From contig NC_043743.1 in assembly GCF_004337985.1 (NCBI RefSeq), forward strand, positions 3,332,543 through 3,396,542: 64,000 bases of DNA. The letters run 5' to 3'. Position 1 is the first letter of the stretch. Every line of letters starts with the position of its first letter. Under the pieces are notes generated by a model. The model saw only the letters and a list, made by a program, of their open reading frames with translations. It was not told the DNA's origin and did not search any database. Positions 31,462 through 42,915 of the stretch are shown here, one piece after another. The position numbers were made by a program, and so were the translations under genes. The DNA comes from Pyricularia pennisetigena. Its lineage: Eukaryota; Ascomycota; Sordariomycetes; Magnaporthales; Pyriculariaceae.

Positions 31462-33196
31462 TTCAAGTAGATTTTGGTGCATATATTATATTATATAAGC
31501 AGTGAAATGAGCGGATAGGCAAAGTATGTACTTTTTTATTTATGATTTACAATCGAAACTCGTTTATATTTTTACCAATTTTGACGATAATGAAACTAAA
31601 ACTTCAGAGATTCGATGACGTATATAAGCAAACGTCCAGCTTCAGTCCAACTAATAATATCGGCTCCAGAAGCTGTTTAATAAAAAGGAATGCTAAATGT
31701 GCATTTTATAGATCATTTTGCTTTATTTAACTAATTTTATATTATTTTTGTTTTGCAGCCAAACTTTGTAGTCCTTGCACGTGGGGGGTGATATATATAT
31801 TTTTAATACAATAATACACTTTGGTACGTATATCCGATTATATAAGCGGTTAAATATGCGGATAGGTAAAGTATATCTAATTTTATATATATTTTACAAT
31901 CGAAATGCTTTTACATTTTTACCAATTTTAACAGTAATAAAGCCAAAATTTGATAAAGCGGACTACGTATATAAAGAAACCTTAACGTAAAATTCGATCT
32001 CTAATACCGGCCCCCTTTATTCCTTTATATAAAAAAATGCTAAATTTGTCTTGTTTTTGTATTTTTTGGTTTATTTGGTTAAATAAAATTTATAAAAAGA
32101 AAGTTAAATCAGATTTTTTAATAGATTAATAGAAGAATGCATGAAATAAACTCTTTTTCAATCTTACCAATATTTGCGTAAATTATTTAGTTTTTTAACA
32201 AATTGTTAGTTAATATAAAAGCATGAATAAAACCTTTGTTTTAATCCATAATTGCATGCATTTTGCAGTATTAGGTTTGCTAGGTTATTAATATTGTAAT
32301 TCACATGAAAATGAATATTATCTACTATTATTTAAAATAAGAATTAAATATAAGGAAAAATTACAAATTTTATTCAATATTTTATTATCTTTCCAAATAT
32401 AGTGGCTATAAAAACGCGGCTGCTGCTCAAATAATCCAGAAACTCCAATGAATTTAACGCAAAATATTATATATTTTTATGACTTTTATTTAATTTTTAT
32501 TCTAATATTTAATTGCATACTATGGGTATACCATTCTTTTTTACCATTATAATGCGAATATTTTATATATACCCGCTATAAACGGGGAAATACCACAAAT
32601 TATCCTTATGTTAATAGAATAATCATTAGCGATATCGCAACATTAGGTATATTATTAATAATACCGTTATAAACGGCGAAATGCGACAAATTATCGCTGG
32701 TGGTACCGCCATGAACGGCGAAATGCGACAAAATGTCCTCAGACTAGAACGAGCGCGATCTTTTCGGCCACTATAATTGGTCGAAAAGCCATGTGGCTGA
32801 AAGGTACATGGAGCGCTCGGTCCCCACTGCGAAGCAGGGGGGTCTAGTCTGAGCAGTGAGACTAGCCCAACGGCCTATTGTGCTTATGCATGCACAGAGA
32901 ATCTGCGACCACAACGGGATTCGAACCCACGCACTTTAACAACGTATATATAATGTAGATTGTGGTACGTGCATTATACTATTAAGCTAAATTATATATG
33001 ACGTATTTGTTTTGTTGTTAAAACTATGAACCAAGACGTAATATATAAAGCTTTGTGTGTATACACGCGTATACGTTTTATTTGTTAGTTATTTATTTAT
33101 TCGATGCAGGGTGACTAATAAAATTAGCCAGTGCTAGCCGTTATAATATAATGCAGGGTAGCTAATATAATTAGCCCTGCGCTAGCTATGTTCACA
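30673..33196 (-). mobile_element. Copia-C solo LTR (B1), split by a MITE
   Basis: The plus strand reads TGTGAGGAGGTTACGAG...CTATGTTCACA, the reverse of the Copia-C LTR. Flanking TAACG on both sides (30668-30672 and 33197-33201) is the 5-bp target duplication, so this is a complete LTR without internal region, as left by LTR-LTR recombination. Without the inserted MITE (30991-32864) and its 9-bp duplicate it is about 641 bp. It carries the tRNA-like B box (complement) at about 32925-32935. Confidence 0.93.
30991..32864 (+). mobile_element. MITE copy 2, 1874 bp
   Basis: Ends: TAGTCTCAGGGCTTA and CAGTGAGACTA. Perfect 9-bp target duplication GCCCAACGG (30982-30990, 32865-32873). Left: stem CAATTGATCCA/TGGCTCAATTG (31027-31063, 15-nt loop) and one GACAATTTGTC + CGCC...GGCG unit (about 31118-31153). 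Middle: two direct repeats of about 350 bp starting near 31410 and 31770, each with a TGCACG-G-rich-TATATA start and a GCGGATAGG box, and a (TA)n run at about 31429-31459. Right: three hairpin units (about 32570-32745), then CTTTTCGGCC/GGTCGAAAAG and CCCCACTGC/GCAGGGGGG hairpins. No transposase frame. The 9-bp duplication suggests a Mutator-like helper. Confidence 0.9.
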
Positions 33197-33590
33197 TAAC
33201 GGACCTGTATTTTCACAATTGCCGTGCCTACAGGCCTAATAGGGCCGCCTCCTGTACCGATTTCGACTGTAAAACCGGGGGTATAATCGGTAAAAAATTA
33301 TTTATTTGCAAAAGTATGGTACGTACTACCTATATCGTACAGGATAAAATAACTTAATTTCCAAAACTTAGGGGTCCCTTTTACGCCGCGTCCAAAATTC
33401 GTTTAAACCCTAAAATTAGCTGTTAAAACCTATAATTTTAACGTTTTACCGGTATCGTCTTCCGAATTCGAACGTAATTTTAGAATTCCGCTAATAGCGG
33501 AATAAACCTCATGTTTCAGGGCGTTATACGCTGCGCTTTCGTTAACGTTACCTGGAATCGAGCCCGTAAATAATTCGAAATCCATATAAA
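33197..33590 (-). pseudogene. Copia-A2 protease region, proximal part
   Basis: Continuation of 29980-30672 after the solo LTR. 'PGFTVEIGTG' and 'TGIVKIQ' equivalents lie near 33205-33290 and the 'MDFELFTG' start near 33570-33585. Confidence 0.72.
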
Positions 33591-34118
33591 TTATGGACGT
33601 TCCAACGGTTAATTCGCTGGAGGAATATTTAGTATTTTTTGCAAAAGCAGAATCCGAATTAGAGTTTTTACTCTTTTTTCGTAATTTACAGGTGTTTTCC
33701 TGCTCATTATTTTCCTTTTTAGCGCCTTTTTTAGCGTTTTTTTTTGCCTTTAAACCTATAATTAGGTGCTTTAGCCCTTGTAAAACAACAAATCGAATTT
33801 TCGGATATAAGGTCCGCTATAATGTCTTGCAAATTTAATTTTTCCGAATTTTGGCCTATTGCCTGCAAAGCCCGTTGGGTATTGCGTTGGCGTTCGGTCC
33901 AAATAGGCAATGTCCCCTCCAGGGCCCTTGGGTATTGATTTCGTACGCTTACGGGATTAATTTGTACGTTAATAATTGCTAATTCAACTACTAGTGAGTT
34001 AAAACGGCTGTTAAATTCAGGTATTAATTTTTTAAAATTCGAAAAATTTAAGGCGTGGAATTCCCGATATAGTGAATTTCGATTAATTTCGGGTGCAACG
34101 GAATAATTATGTTCCAAA
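33591..34118 (-). pseudogene. gag: Copia-A2 gag, 5'-truncated
   Basis: 34117-33731 is open for 128 codons: 'NYSVAPEINRNSLYREFHAL', 'KKLIPEFNSRFNSLVVELAI', 'QRALQAIGQNSEKLNLQD', ending 'RFKGKKKR'. It is the longest gag frame in the window. The N-terminal third and leader are missing; sequence jumps to an LTR end at 34119. Confidence 0.8.
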
Positions 34119-34174
34119 ATTATATATAAATAAAGGTGGGCCCATTATATGCTAAATAACGCATTTAATTAACA
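34119..34174 (-). repeat. Copia-A LTR end fragment
   Basis: 56 bp matching the last part of the inverted LTR (…GGTGGGCCCATTATATGC…ATTAACA). It abuts A2 gag on the left and the interior of another LTR (A3) on the right, marking a deletion or recombination breakpoint. Confidence 0.75.
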
Positions 34175-34595
34175 GGGATTAATAGATTTAATTCATTAAT
34201 GGGGGAAATTTTGCTTTATCTCCCTTATATATTTTCCGATATTAAAATGTGGGTCCGTACCCCGCAAAGGGTCCCGGTACCGCATACGATTTTCCGATAT
34301 ATCATTCTATATGCGTTAACTAAAAAACACCTTTATTTCCATACAAATCATTTCTGGGTTCGTACTAATTTGCTAATTTGGTGAAAGTTTTAACCCGGTA
34401 TAAGGTAACTAATTCGTAAGTGTAAGGTGGGTGTTAAACCCCATTCGCTGACATTTTAAATTGCAATTCCTGCAATACACAAAATATAATAGAAAATCCG
34501 ACAGCCCCAATAGCCCCATTTCGGCATTATTTATTGTGGTTTGTATACAAATAAAAATGGACCTATTATATGTTAAAAAACGCATATAATTAATA
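34175..34595 (-). repeat. 3' LTR of Copia-A3, outer end missing
   Basis: Starts at LTR-interior GGGATTAATAG (about 100 bp short of the expected TGTTAACA end), and ends ATAATTAATA before an inverted polypurine tract (CCCCCTTTTTTGC). Confidence 0.83.
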
Positions 34596-35290
34596 CCCCC
34601 TTTTTTGCTACTTTTTATATAAAATCGGAAAACCAAAGTATATAAAATATAAAACCCCCCCAAAAAAAGTCCCCTTTATATGCTAACCCGATTCGAACTC
34701 CTGATATAAACCCCCTGGATAATTAAGCCCTTTATACCGAATCATAACCCCCGAAATAAACGAACCCCCGAATTGGAAAAAACCCCCAAAATTGTAATAA
34801 CCCCCGGATTCGAGCCCGTGATATATATAATATTAACCGACAGAATTAATTATTAAACTAGGTAATTAATTTGGTTATTCGTTGGTAATAGTCCAAAATA
34901 GGCATATTATTTAAAATATTTCGAATAGGTAAATCGCCCAAAATACGAGCTTTTTCAATTTTGATTTAATCTTGGGTATAAAGTCGGTATAAATTGTTTA
35001 TTAATTAACTTATTTAAGGTGAATTTAGGTAATATGGCCGGTATTGGACTAACAAAAATCCAATATTTGCAAATAAAGGAAATGTAATAGGTAATTAACT
35101 AACGAATTATTAAATAATGCTTTAAAATTCAATAGGTAAAAAACCAAATTTTTAAGGGTTTAAGCCCTGTAAATTTTAAAAAGATTTTGTGAATTGGAAG
35201 CGTTAAGGGTTTTGTTAGGCCATTAACGGGTATTTGTTTGGATTCCAGGTATTTTGGGGTTATTAATCCCTTTATAACTAATTCCCGTAC
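34596..35290 (-). other. Copia-A3 3' untranslated region
   Basis: Noncoding. The inverted GGGGG-run cluster lies at about 34695-34815; otherwise it is the A1 3' region in reverse. Confidence 0.65.
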
Positions 35291-35900
35291 GTAATAAAAT
35301 TTTAATAACGTATATTTAATACGTTAAAGGTGCGTAAGGTTATATGCGCTAGCTATAAAACCTGTATTGTTTCTAAATACTGCAATAAAACCTTATATAA
35401 GTAGTCCAATTTTTATAAATAAGTTTTTAAATCGTTATACTTCACGCCGGGGTTCCGTTAAAATATCGCTTTCGGCTTTTGGAATATTTAAAGCTATAAT
35501 ATTAATTTTTTGGCATTTCCACGCTATAAGGCCCTCAAATAGGGTATCTAAATATCAGTAAATGGATTTTGAAATTTTCCTAACCCCGGTAAAATCGTTA
35601 TTATTAAAACCAAATAATTTAAAGCTTTTAAAACCCTTTAATAGAAAATTGGGTAGTAATTCGGTACAAATACTTTATTTCCGTGACAAATAAATAAAGA
35701 TTTAATACCCGTTAAATAACGTAATAAGTATTTAACTGCCGTTAAATAGATCGTAATAGTTTGTGTTAAAAACGGTAAACGCCATTAAACCGCAAAACCG
35801 ATATCCGGGCGCGTTAATAATATTCAATATATAAAGGTGCCGATAATACGTTATAATAATTTAATTTTTAAGGCATTTACGGGTTTACCCCCGTTATGTT

Positions 35901-36548
35901 TGTGAGGAGGTTACGAAATAAAATAAACTTAGTTTTAAACGCGGGGAAAAACGGATCACATATAAGGCTAATAAAACGTTAAAATGGCAAATAACCGTCT
36001 GCTAGCGGGTAATAGAAATAATAAATTGTTATTGCATAATCGATTCGTTAAATCGTTGAATCGACGAAGGTTATAAAGGTGATAAATTTGTGGCTAAATT
36101 GTGAATTACGTGTTCGAATCCATAGGTGTAGATCTTCGATCCGGATGTCCGGAATGCGGGGTTACGTGACATGATTTAGCCTTATTCATATAACTGACCT
36201 GCCGACCTATTAAGCCTAACGGCCTTTTATGCTTATGCATGCACAGAAAATCTGCGACCATAACGGGATTCGAACCCACGCATTTTAACAACGTATATAT
36301 AATCTAGATTATGGTACGTGCATTATACCATTAAGCTGGATTATATATAACGTATTTGTTTTGCTGTTAAAAATATGAACAAAGACGTGATATATAAAGC
36401 ATTGTGTGTATAATAAACGCGTATACATTTTATTTGTTATTTATTTATTTTTTCGATGTAAAATAACTAATGAGATTAGCCCGCGCTAGCGGTTACAAAA
36501 TAATACAGGGTAGTTAATATAATTAGCACTGCGTTAACTATATTTACA
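35901..36548 (-). repeat. Copia-C solo LTR (B2)
   Basis: 648 bp, TGTGAGGAGGTTACG...ATATTTACA. The target duplicate reads ATGTT on the left (35896-35900) and ATATT on the right (36549-36553), one RIP-type G/A difference. It carries the inverted tRNA-like segment (about 36257-36350) and the paired GTCAYRTGA/TCATRTGAC arms. Confidence 0.9.
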
Positions 36549-36805
36549 ATATTTTAACACACCCAGTTATAAGGGAATAAATATAAATTTGCAATTGATT
36601 AATCCGAACGCTGCTAATACTTTTTTTATATCTTAGCTTTAATGGAACCAAAATAAGCGTTTAAATTTATTTTTTATAATTTAAACGCCTAAAAAATAGG
36701 CTGCAGGGCCCCTGTCTTCCAACCCGTATACGTTATTAAAACGGGTTTTTAAATCCTAAATATATTGCAATTGAGGATTTATTAGCAGGTAATCGTTTAT
36801 AAAAA

Positions 36806-37356
36806 TGTTAATTATATACGTTATTAAGCATCTAATGTGTCCACTTTTATTCATATATTAACCATAATAAATAGTGCCGAAATGGGGTTGTTGGGGCTGT
36901 CGGACTTTCTATTATATTTTATGTGTTGCAGGAATTGCGCTTTAAAATGTTAGCGTATAGGGTTTAACACCCACCCTGCACCTACGAATTAGCTACCCTA
37001 TACCGGGTTAAAATTTTCACCAAATTAGCAAATTGGTGCGAACCTGAAAATGGTCTGTATGGGAATAAAAGTGTTTTTTCAACAACGTATATAAAATAAT
37101 TTTTCGAAAAATCGTGTGCGGTACCGGGACTCTTTGCGGGGTGCGGACCCTTATTTCGATGTCGGAAAGTATGTAAGGGAGATAAAGCAGAATTTCCCCA
37201 CCAATAAACTAAATTTATTAATCCCAAAATTAGTGAACCATTTTAGTGAATTTAGTGCATTTAAACCCTGTAATTACAGGTTTTTATAATGCAATTAGCA
37301 CCACGTTGTCTCTAAGCTAATGGTTTAAACCCTATTAGCAGCCTATATTATTAACA
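36806..37356 (+). repeat. Copia-A solo LTR (A5)
   Basis: 551 bp, TGTTAATTATATACG...TTATTAACA, plus orientation, inserted in the RT of A3. Target duplicate AAAAA (36801-36805) versus AAAGG (37357-37361); both differences are G-to-A. Solo LTRs arise by recombination between the two LTRs of an element. Confidence 0.88.
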
Positions 37357-37969
37357 AAAGGTAACGATAAGATGCTTGGATTTTACGCTATTAAAAACAG
37401 CGTGATTAAAATTAATGGTTTAAAACCTATATTAAAAAATAGGGTTTTAAATTTGTTTTGCTATTTTCTTAAACCCTGTTTTAAGCCGTATAACGCTTTT
37501 TCCAGCCTTATAACCTGCAATTCTTTCGGATTATAACCCATTTCCACTAAAGTTTTACGGTAATAGGGTTACAAATTTTAGTTTATTCGTTAGAACCGTG
37601 TGAAATTTGCAAATATATATTTACGTCGGTAAAATCATTATTTAAAAACGCACCAATAAAATCGATTTGTTTTATTTCCCAACTTTGTGTATCAGTTATA
37701 ATTGAAAGTATACGCTAGGTAAATAATATATAAATGTCAGCAAAAATTTCGATATATTGTAAACCTTCGACCTATAGAAAAACCCCTAATAACAAATCTA
37801 GTTTAATATTTTATAATTTTATTATTTTTATCCTTTTTTAATTTAAATACAGGCCGGGTAAAAACGAGTTTACGGCTTATAGGTCATTTAATTTTAGGGA
37901 TAAAACGGGAAGCTTTTGCAATAACGATTTAATCGAATTTAAACGTTAAAACAATTAACCATTTAATAT

Positions 37970-39440
37970 TTTTAAAGCTATTTAAAACCTATTAGTAATT
38001 ATTTGGTTTACCGTTTTTAGTGGGCTTTTGTTTATTTTCTTTTTGGTTTAAACACAAAGACAATATACGTAACTTATTTCCATTAAATTTGGGTTTTCGA
38101 ACTGCACATTAAACTTTATATTTTGTATTTTAAGTGCTGAAAACTGCGCAATTTCCGTTGTTTTAGGTACTGGATTGAATACCGCTACCGTTATAGGTTT
38201 TGGCGGGCGATTGATAGGTTATACAAGCCTGGCGGGCATTATATTTTCAGGGTCTAAATACCTTATAACGGGTGGTAATTGCTCCGTAACAGGTGGTAGA
38301 TACCCTATATTTTCAAAGTTTTTGAGGGGATAATTATCCGCTGGAACGTTGTTAATTTCGTTTTTAAATTAAATATGAAAATCCCCTTTTAAATTTGTAT
38401 TTTCCCCCTCTAAAATTTGTAACGTTTCCCTTGGAATAACCAAGTTTTTAGCGGTTATACCCTTTATAACTTTTACGGTAAAAGTTTTATATACGGCCCG
38501 TTTAGCAAATGCGTAAACCCACGCTGTAAAATTTAATAAATGAGTTAAAAGTTTCACCGTTTCGGTGCGGGGAACCAATTTATCAAGTTTTTGGCGTTTT
38601 TCCAGCGGTATAATAACCTGGTATACCGTATTAATAACCCAAAAATGCCTTAAATTAGGTTTATACGGTAATCCAAACTGGGATTCGGAATAAAATTCCT
38701 CGTAGACTGTTAAATCCCTATTAATTACCGTTATACGGTTAATTAAATCAACTACGGTAGGTAATAAATAATATTATAAATATAATGGTAAACCCGCCGT
38801 TATAATAATAAACCGAAATTTATCCAAGATAATTTCAACGCACCGTTCAGTTAATCCGTTGTGGCCGTGGTTCTAAGGATTCGAAATACCAAAATCAACA
38901 TTTTTATTTATAAACCAATTTCAACAATTTGTATTAATTTCGTGCCCCCCATCGAAATGAAAATTTAGGCGGTAACGCCCGTACGTAGCTTTCAAAACTT
39001 TAAAAAAACTTTTAAAAACCATTAAAACCGTAAATCCGGTTTTGTTTCGTAATGGGATCGACCACCGAGAACGTGATTTTCCGTCCATTAATAACAAAAA
39101 TACGGGTTTTTTATTGTAAGGATTGAATTTGAAAATTACTGTATTACCCTTTATAAAATCGAAAATATTAAAGGGTATAAAAAATGCGATTTTATTTGTA
39201 CACCTATCAAAATAACTTTAATATAAGTAATATAAATAATTGCCCTGACTTTGTCAGATTTAGGTAAATTCTTTGTAATTTTAGCGGTTTTTTCTAGCAA
39301 GAATAGCTTTATATACCATAAACGCCTATATTATAATAAGGTTTTTTGGGCCTGGACTTCGTTACAATCGCCTGTAATTCCGTTTCTTTCAGCGGCTAAC
39401 CAACCGTTCGTAATCCGTTTTAGCTTTAAAACGAGGTAAT
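37970..39440 (-). pseudogene. Copia-A3 integrase
   Basis: 38578-38369 is open: 'VPRTETVKLLTHLLNFTAW', 'AKRAVYKTFTVKVIKGI'. The core blocks around 38960-39150 ('HFDGGHEIN', 'DRKSRSRW') are readable between stops. Zinc domain near 39200-39340. Confidence 0.72.
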
Positions 39441-39449
39441 TTAAAAGGG

Positions 39450-40485
39450 TCTGCTTTAAATTCGATAATAAAAAAGGTTTTAACAACGGATTTTTTATGT
39501 GGGAAACCCCTTTTTTTGGAAATAATCCTTTTTATATTAGGTTATATAAAAAGGTCACCAAACGGTGTGCCTGGCCTACGGGGCCCGATTTTCCGTGGAT
39601 TTTTAGGGCTTTTACCGTTACATTTTTACGCTATAGGTGAATTTACGGCTATTTCCGTATTTTGTTCGGGATTTAATTTTTCCGTTACCGTATTTTTTTG
39701 CGGTTGCGAATCGGTATAAATCCCATAATCCCTTTTAGGGCTTATATTATTTAGTTTTATTTCCAACGGGGTTCCGTAACCCTTTAAAACCCCTGTAAGG
39801 CCATATTCAAAACGGTATTATATTTACCTTTTACATAGGCGTAATTCGAAATAACGTTATTTCGAATAAAGATATTGCACCTTTTAACTTTTAAAGAAAA
39901 CGAATATTTAACGGTATTTAAACGTCCCTCCGCTTTGCAATCTCTACTGTACAGGGTTTCTTTAATAATACGCCCCCTGAATTATAATATATTAAACCAT
40001 TAACGATATTTATTCCAAACGAAAAAATATATAAAACGTTATTTAACGTAATTTTTCTAAGTTCGGTAACCTTTTGGCCGTAACGGACCTGTATTTTCAC
40101 AATTCCGGTGCTTATTAACCTAATAGGGCCACCTCCTGTACCGATTTCGACTTTAAAACCGGGGGTATAATCGGTAAAGAATTGCTTATTTGCAAAAATA
40201 TAGTACGTACTACCTGTATCGTACAGGACAAGGTAACCTAGCTTCCAAAGTTCAGGAATCCTTTTTACGCCGCGTCCAGGCTTCGTTTTAACCTTAAAAT
40301 TAGCTGCTAGAACCTGTAATTCTAGCTTTTTACCGGTATCGGTTTCCGAATCCGAATCCGAACGTAATTTTATAATTCCGCTAATAGCGGAAATAACCTC
40401 CTATTTTAAAACGTTATACGCTGCGCCTTCGTTAACGTTACCTGGAATCGAGCACGTAAATAATTCAAAATTTATGGAAATTATG
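39450..40485 (-). pseudogene. Copia-A3 protease region
   Basis: 40100-39918 is open: 'KIQVRYGQKVTELRKITL' and 'VLYIFSFGINIVNGLIYY'. The active-site block 'YLVLYDTGSTYYIFANK' is at about 40180-40240, where D-T-G is kept. Confidence 0.75.
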
Positions 40486-40489
40486 GACG

Positions 40490-41561
40490 TTCCAGCGGTT
40501 AATTCGCTGGAGGAGAATCTAGTATTTCTTGCAGAAGCAGAATCCGAATTAAAGTTTTTATTTTTTTTCGTAATTTAAAGGTGTTTTCCGGCCTATTATT
40601 TTCCTTTTGGGCGCTTTTTTTAACGTTTTTTTAGCCGCTTTTCTGCCTTTAAACCTATAATTAGCTGCTTTAGCCGTTGTGAAGCCTAAAATCGAATTTT
40701 CGGATATAAGGTCCGCCATAAGGTATTGCAAATTTAATTTTTCCGAATTTTGGCCTATTGCCTGCAAAACCCGTTGGGTATTGCGTTGGCGTTCGGTGCA
40801 AATAAGGAATATCCCCTCCAGGGCCCGTAAATACTAGTTTCGTACGTTGACGGGGTTAATTTGCACTTTGGTAATCGCTAATTTAGCTACTAATAAGTTA
40901 AACCGGTTGTTAACTTCAGGTATCAATCTTTTAAATTTCGAAAAATTTAAAGCGTGGAATTCCCGATTTAATGAATTTCGACTAATTTCAGGTGCAACGA
41001 AGTAGCTATTTTCCAGGGTTCTATAAACCGCTACGGGGCTGGAACCCCATGCAATAAATTTCAAAAATTCCTTAGTTAAGCTGTTTTTTTGAACCATAAT
41101 AGGACTAATTGCTCGTATTCCGTTAGGATATAGCCAATTTTAAAATTGGAAATATATTCCGCTGCTTCTATAGCCCTGATCTGTACTATTAACGCCTATT
41201 TCCATAAATCGTAATTATTGACCCCTATTAATTTACAATTTTCGGGGAAAGAAAATACCCGTTTCGAAAGTTTTTTACCTGTCCCGTCACCTAAGACTAG
41301 GTTAGCGGGTGGATTAGGGGGTGCGGAAGCGGGTTTGCTTTCCGAACTATTATTTAAATTAGTGGAATTACCGCTTTTCAAGGTTACTAGGGTAATTAAA
41401 TGTTAAATTATCCTTTAAAATTAATTTATTTGCGTAATTCACGCTTTTAATTGCAGGTTTTGGGCCTATAATTTAACCGTTAAAACTTCGTTTAAGCTGA
41501 GTTTGAATCCCTCATTTGTTGGAATCGGGCCTGGAAAGCCCGATATAAGACTGTTTTCCAT
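40490..41561 (-). pseudogene. gag: Copia-A3 gag
   Basis: ATG at 41561 ('MENSLISGFPGPIPTNEGFK'). 41381-41196 reads 'PANLVLGDGTGKKLSKRVFS', 'NNYDLWK'. 41097-40834 reads 'SLTKEFLKFIAWGSSPVAVY', 'SLNREFHALNFSKFKRLIPE'. 40767-40558 reads 'AIGQNSEKLNLQYLMADLIS' and the basic tail 'KKTLKKAPKRKIIGRKT'. This copy is the clearest for the Lys-rich end without a CCHC motif. Confidence 0.8.
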
Positions 41562-42385
41562 TGTAAAATAACCTAAATTATAGTTGCAATTCGTTAATTT
41601 ATATTTATAATTAATTAATTTAATCGTTTAAGGATAAATACATTATTCAATTTAGGATTTGCTATACCATTTACCTTTCAACGGATATAAGCCTGTATTT
41701 GCCAATTAGAGGGTTTATTGCTATTTTTAATGGTTAAAATCCATTAAACTACAGGGTTAAGATCCGTGAAATCCGCAATTAATAGGTGCCCTGTTATTTA
41801 TACCAATCCAGGTGCAAGTAACGAATTGGATTCGTTAAATGGGTGCAGGGTAAATTGCAGGGTATCGTGCAGGGTAATGAACCATTAACGTAATTCCGCT
41901 AAGGGGTTTATGGGCTATTGTAAACCTTATTAAACGCATTAGGATTTAATGGGTTTGTGGCTTACTATAAACCCTATTAAACGCACTAAAGAAAATTTAA
42001 TGGGCTATCAGCGAACGTATATAGGAGTTTTTGGCCCTAACTCGCTAGCGTAAGCCATATTAAAAAATTAACCTAATTACAATGGCGTACACAATCCACA
42101 AAAGCCATACCAAAAATTTTGGATTTGCAATGCAAGCGATCGCTGCAATACTTCAAAAGGCCTAAATCGAACGCTAATTTTTAGCGATCCCCATTATAAA
42201 TTCAGGGGGTTAAATGCTGAATTAGCGTTTAAAACCAACAGTTTCGCACAAAAACAGCCATATTTCCGTCAATATACGTGCTGTAAAGATGTGATAATAA
42301 CCAAAATAAAACCTAAGTTTTAGGTTTTCCAACGATGCAAAATACATCTTAGCGCACAAATTAAAACCTTTCCGGGCTTATAACC
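41562..42385 (-). other. Copia-A3 leader and primer-binding site
   Basis: Noncoding. CCTGYA repeats at about 41840-41880. Primer-binding site at 42372-42385, complement GGTTATAAGCCCGG, the least mutated Copia-A version. Confidence 0.7.
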
Positions 42386-42915
42386 TGTTAACAATATGGG
42401 TTGCTAACAGGGGTTTAGGTATTAACCTAGATGCGGCGTGTTGCTAATTGCGCTGTAAAAACCTATAATTACAGGGTTTAAATACACTAAATTTGGGATT
42501 AATAAATTTAGTTCATTGGTGGGGGAGATTTTGCTTCATTTCCCTTATATATTTTCCGACATCGAAATGGGGGTCCGCACCCCGCAAAGGGTTTCGGTGC
42601 CGCACACGATTTTCCGAAAAATTATTTTGTATACGTTGTTGAAAAAGCACCCTCATTTCCATAAAAACCATTTCTGGGTTCGCATTAATTTGCTAATTTG
42701 GTGAAAATTTCATCCCGGTACAGGATAGTTGATTCGCAGGTGCAGAGTGGGTGTTAAAGCCCATTCGCTGACATTTTCAATCGCAATTCCTGCAGCACAC
42801 AAAATATAATAGAAAAACTGACAGCCCCAATAGCCCCATTTCGGCACTATTTATTGCGGCTTATCTACAAATAAAAGTGGACCCACTACATGCTAAATAA
42901 CGCATATAACTAACA
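42386..42915 (-). repeat. 5' LTR of Copia-A3
   Basis: 530 bp, TGTTAACAATATGGG...ATAACTAACA. Followed by TATAT and the RT region of A4. Confidence 0.9.

Larger units (their letters stand above)
10975..34174 (-). mobile_element. Copia-A copy A2, interrupted by chromovirus F and a Copia-C solo LTR
   Basis: The pieces on the minus strand are 10975-12302, 27205-30672 and 33197-34174. They read in order 3' LTR, 3' UTR, RNase H, RT, integrase, protease, gag. The first gap is chromovirus F (12303-27204, TSD CTTTT at 12298-12302 and 27205-27209). The second is a Copia-C solo LTR (30673-33196, TSD TAACG). The gag N-terminus, leader and most of the 5' LTR are missing; only the last 56 bp of an LTR (34119-34174) follow gag. 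All frames are RIP-damaged. Confidence 0.88.
35300..37960 (-). pseudogene. Copia-A3 RNase H and reverse transcriptase, in three pieces
   Basis: RNase H 35300-35830 ('NSDF' and 'WKC' blocks, degraded). RT 35831-35900, 36549-36805 and 37357-37960. The active site (F-I-N-D, 36792-36803) is directly at the Copia-A solo LTR insertion. 'KALYGLKQ' equivalents lie near 37470-37500 and 'FIGAFLNND' near 37630-37670. No frame over about 60 codons survives. Confidence 0.72.
34175..42915 (-). mobile_element. Copia-A copy A3, with two solo LTRs inserted
   Basis: Minus strand: partial 3' LTR 34175-34595, body 34596-42385, 5' LTR 42386-42915. It is interrupted by a Copia-C solo LTR (35901-36548) and a plus-strand Copia-A solo LTR (36806-37356). 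On the right it abuts A4 within the RT region, so A3 probably inserted into A4; the left half of A4 is gone. Confidence 0.87.

Noticed and set aside
30991..32864. Helitron (3' hairpin and CT-rich tip noticed)
   Set aside because: Inverted terminal repeats and perfect 9-bp target duplications exclude Helitrons, which have neither.
36106..36291. 61-codon minus-strand frame in a Copia-C solo LTR
   Set aside because: Spans the tRNA-like segment and hairpins; absent as an open frame in the other LTR copies.
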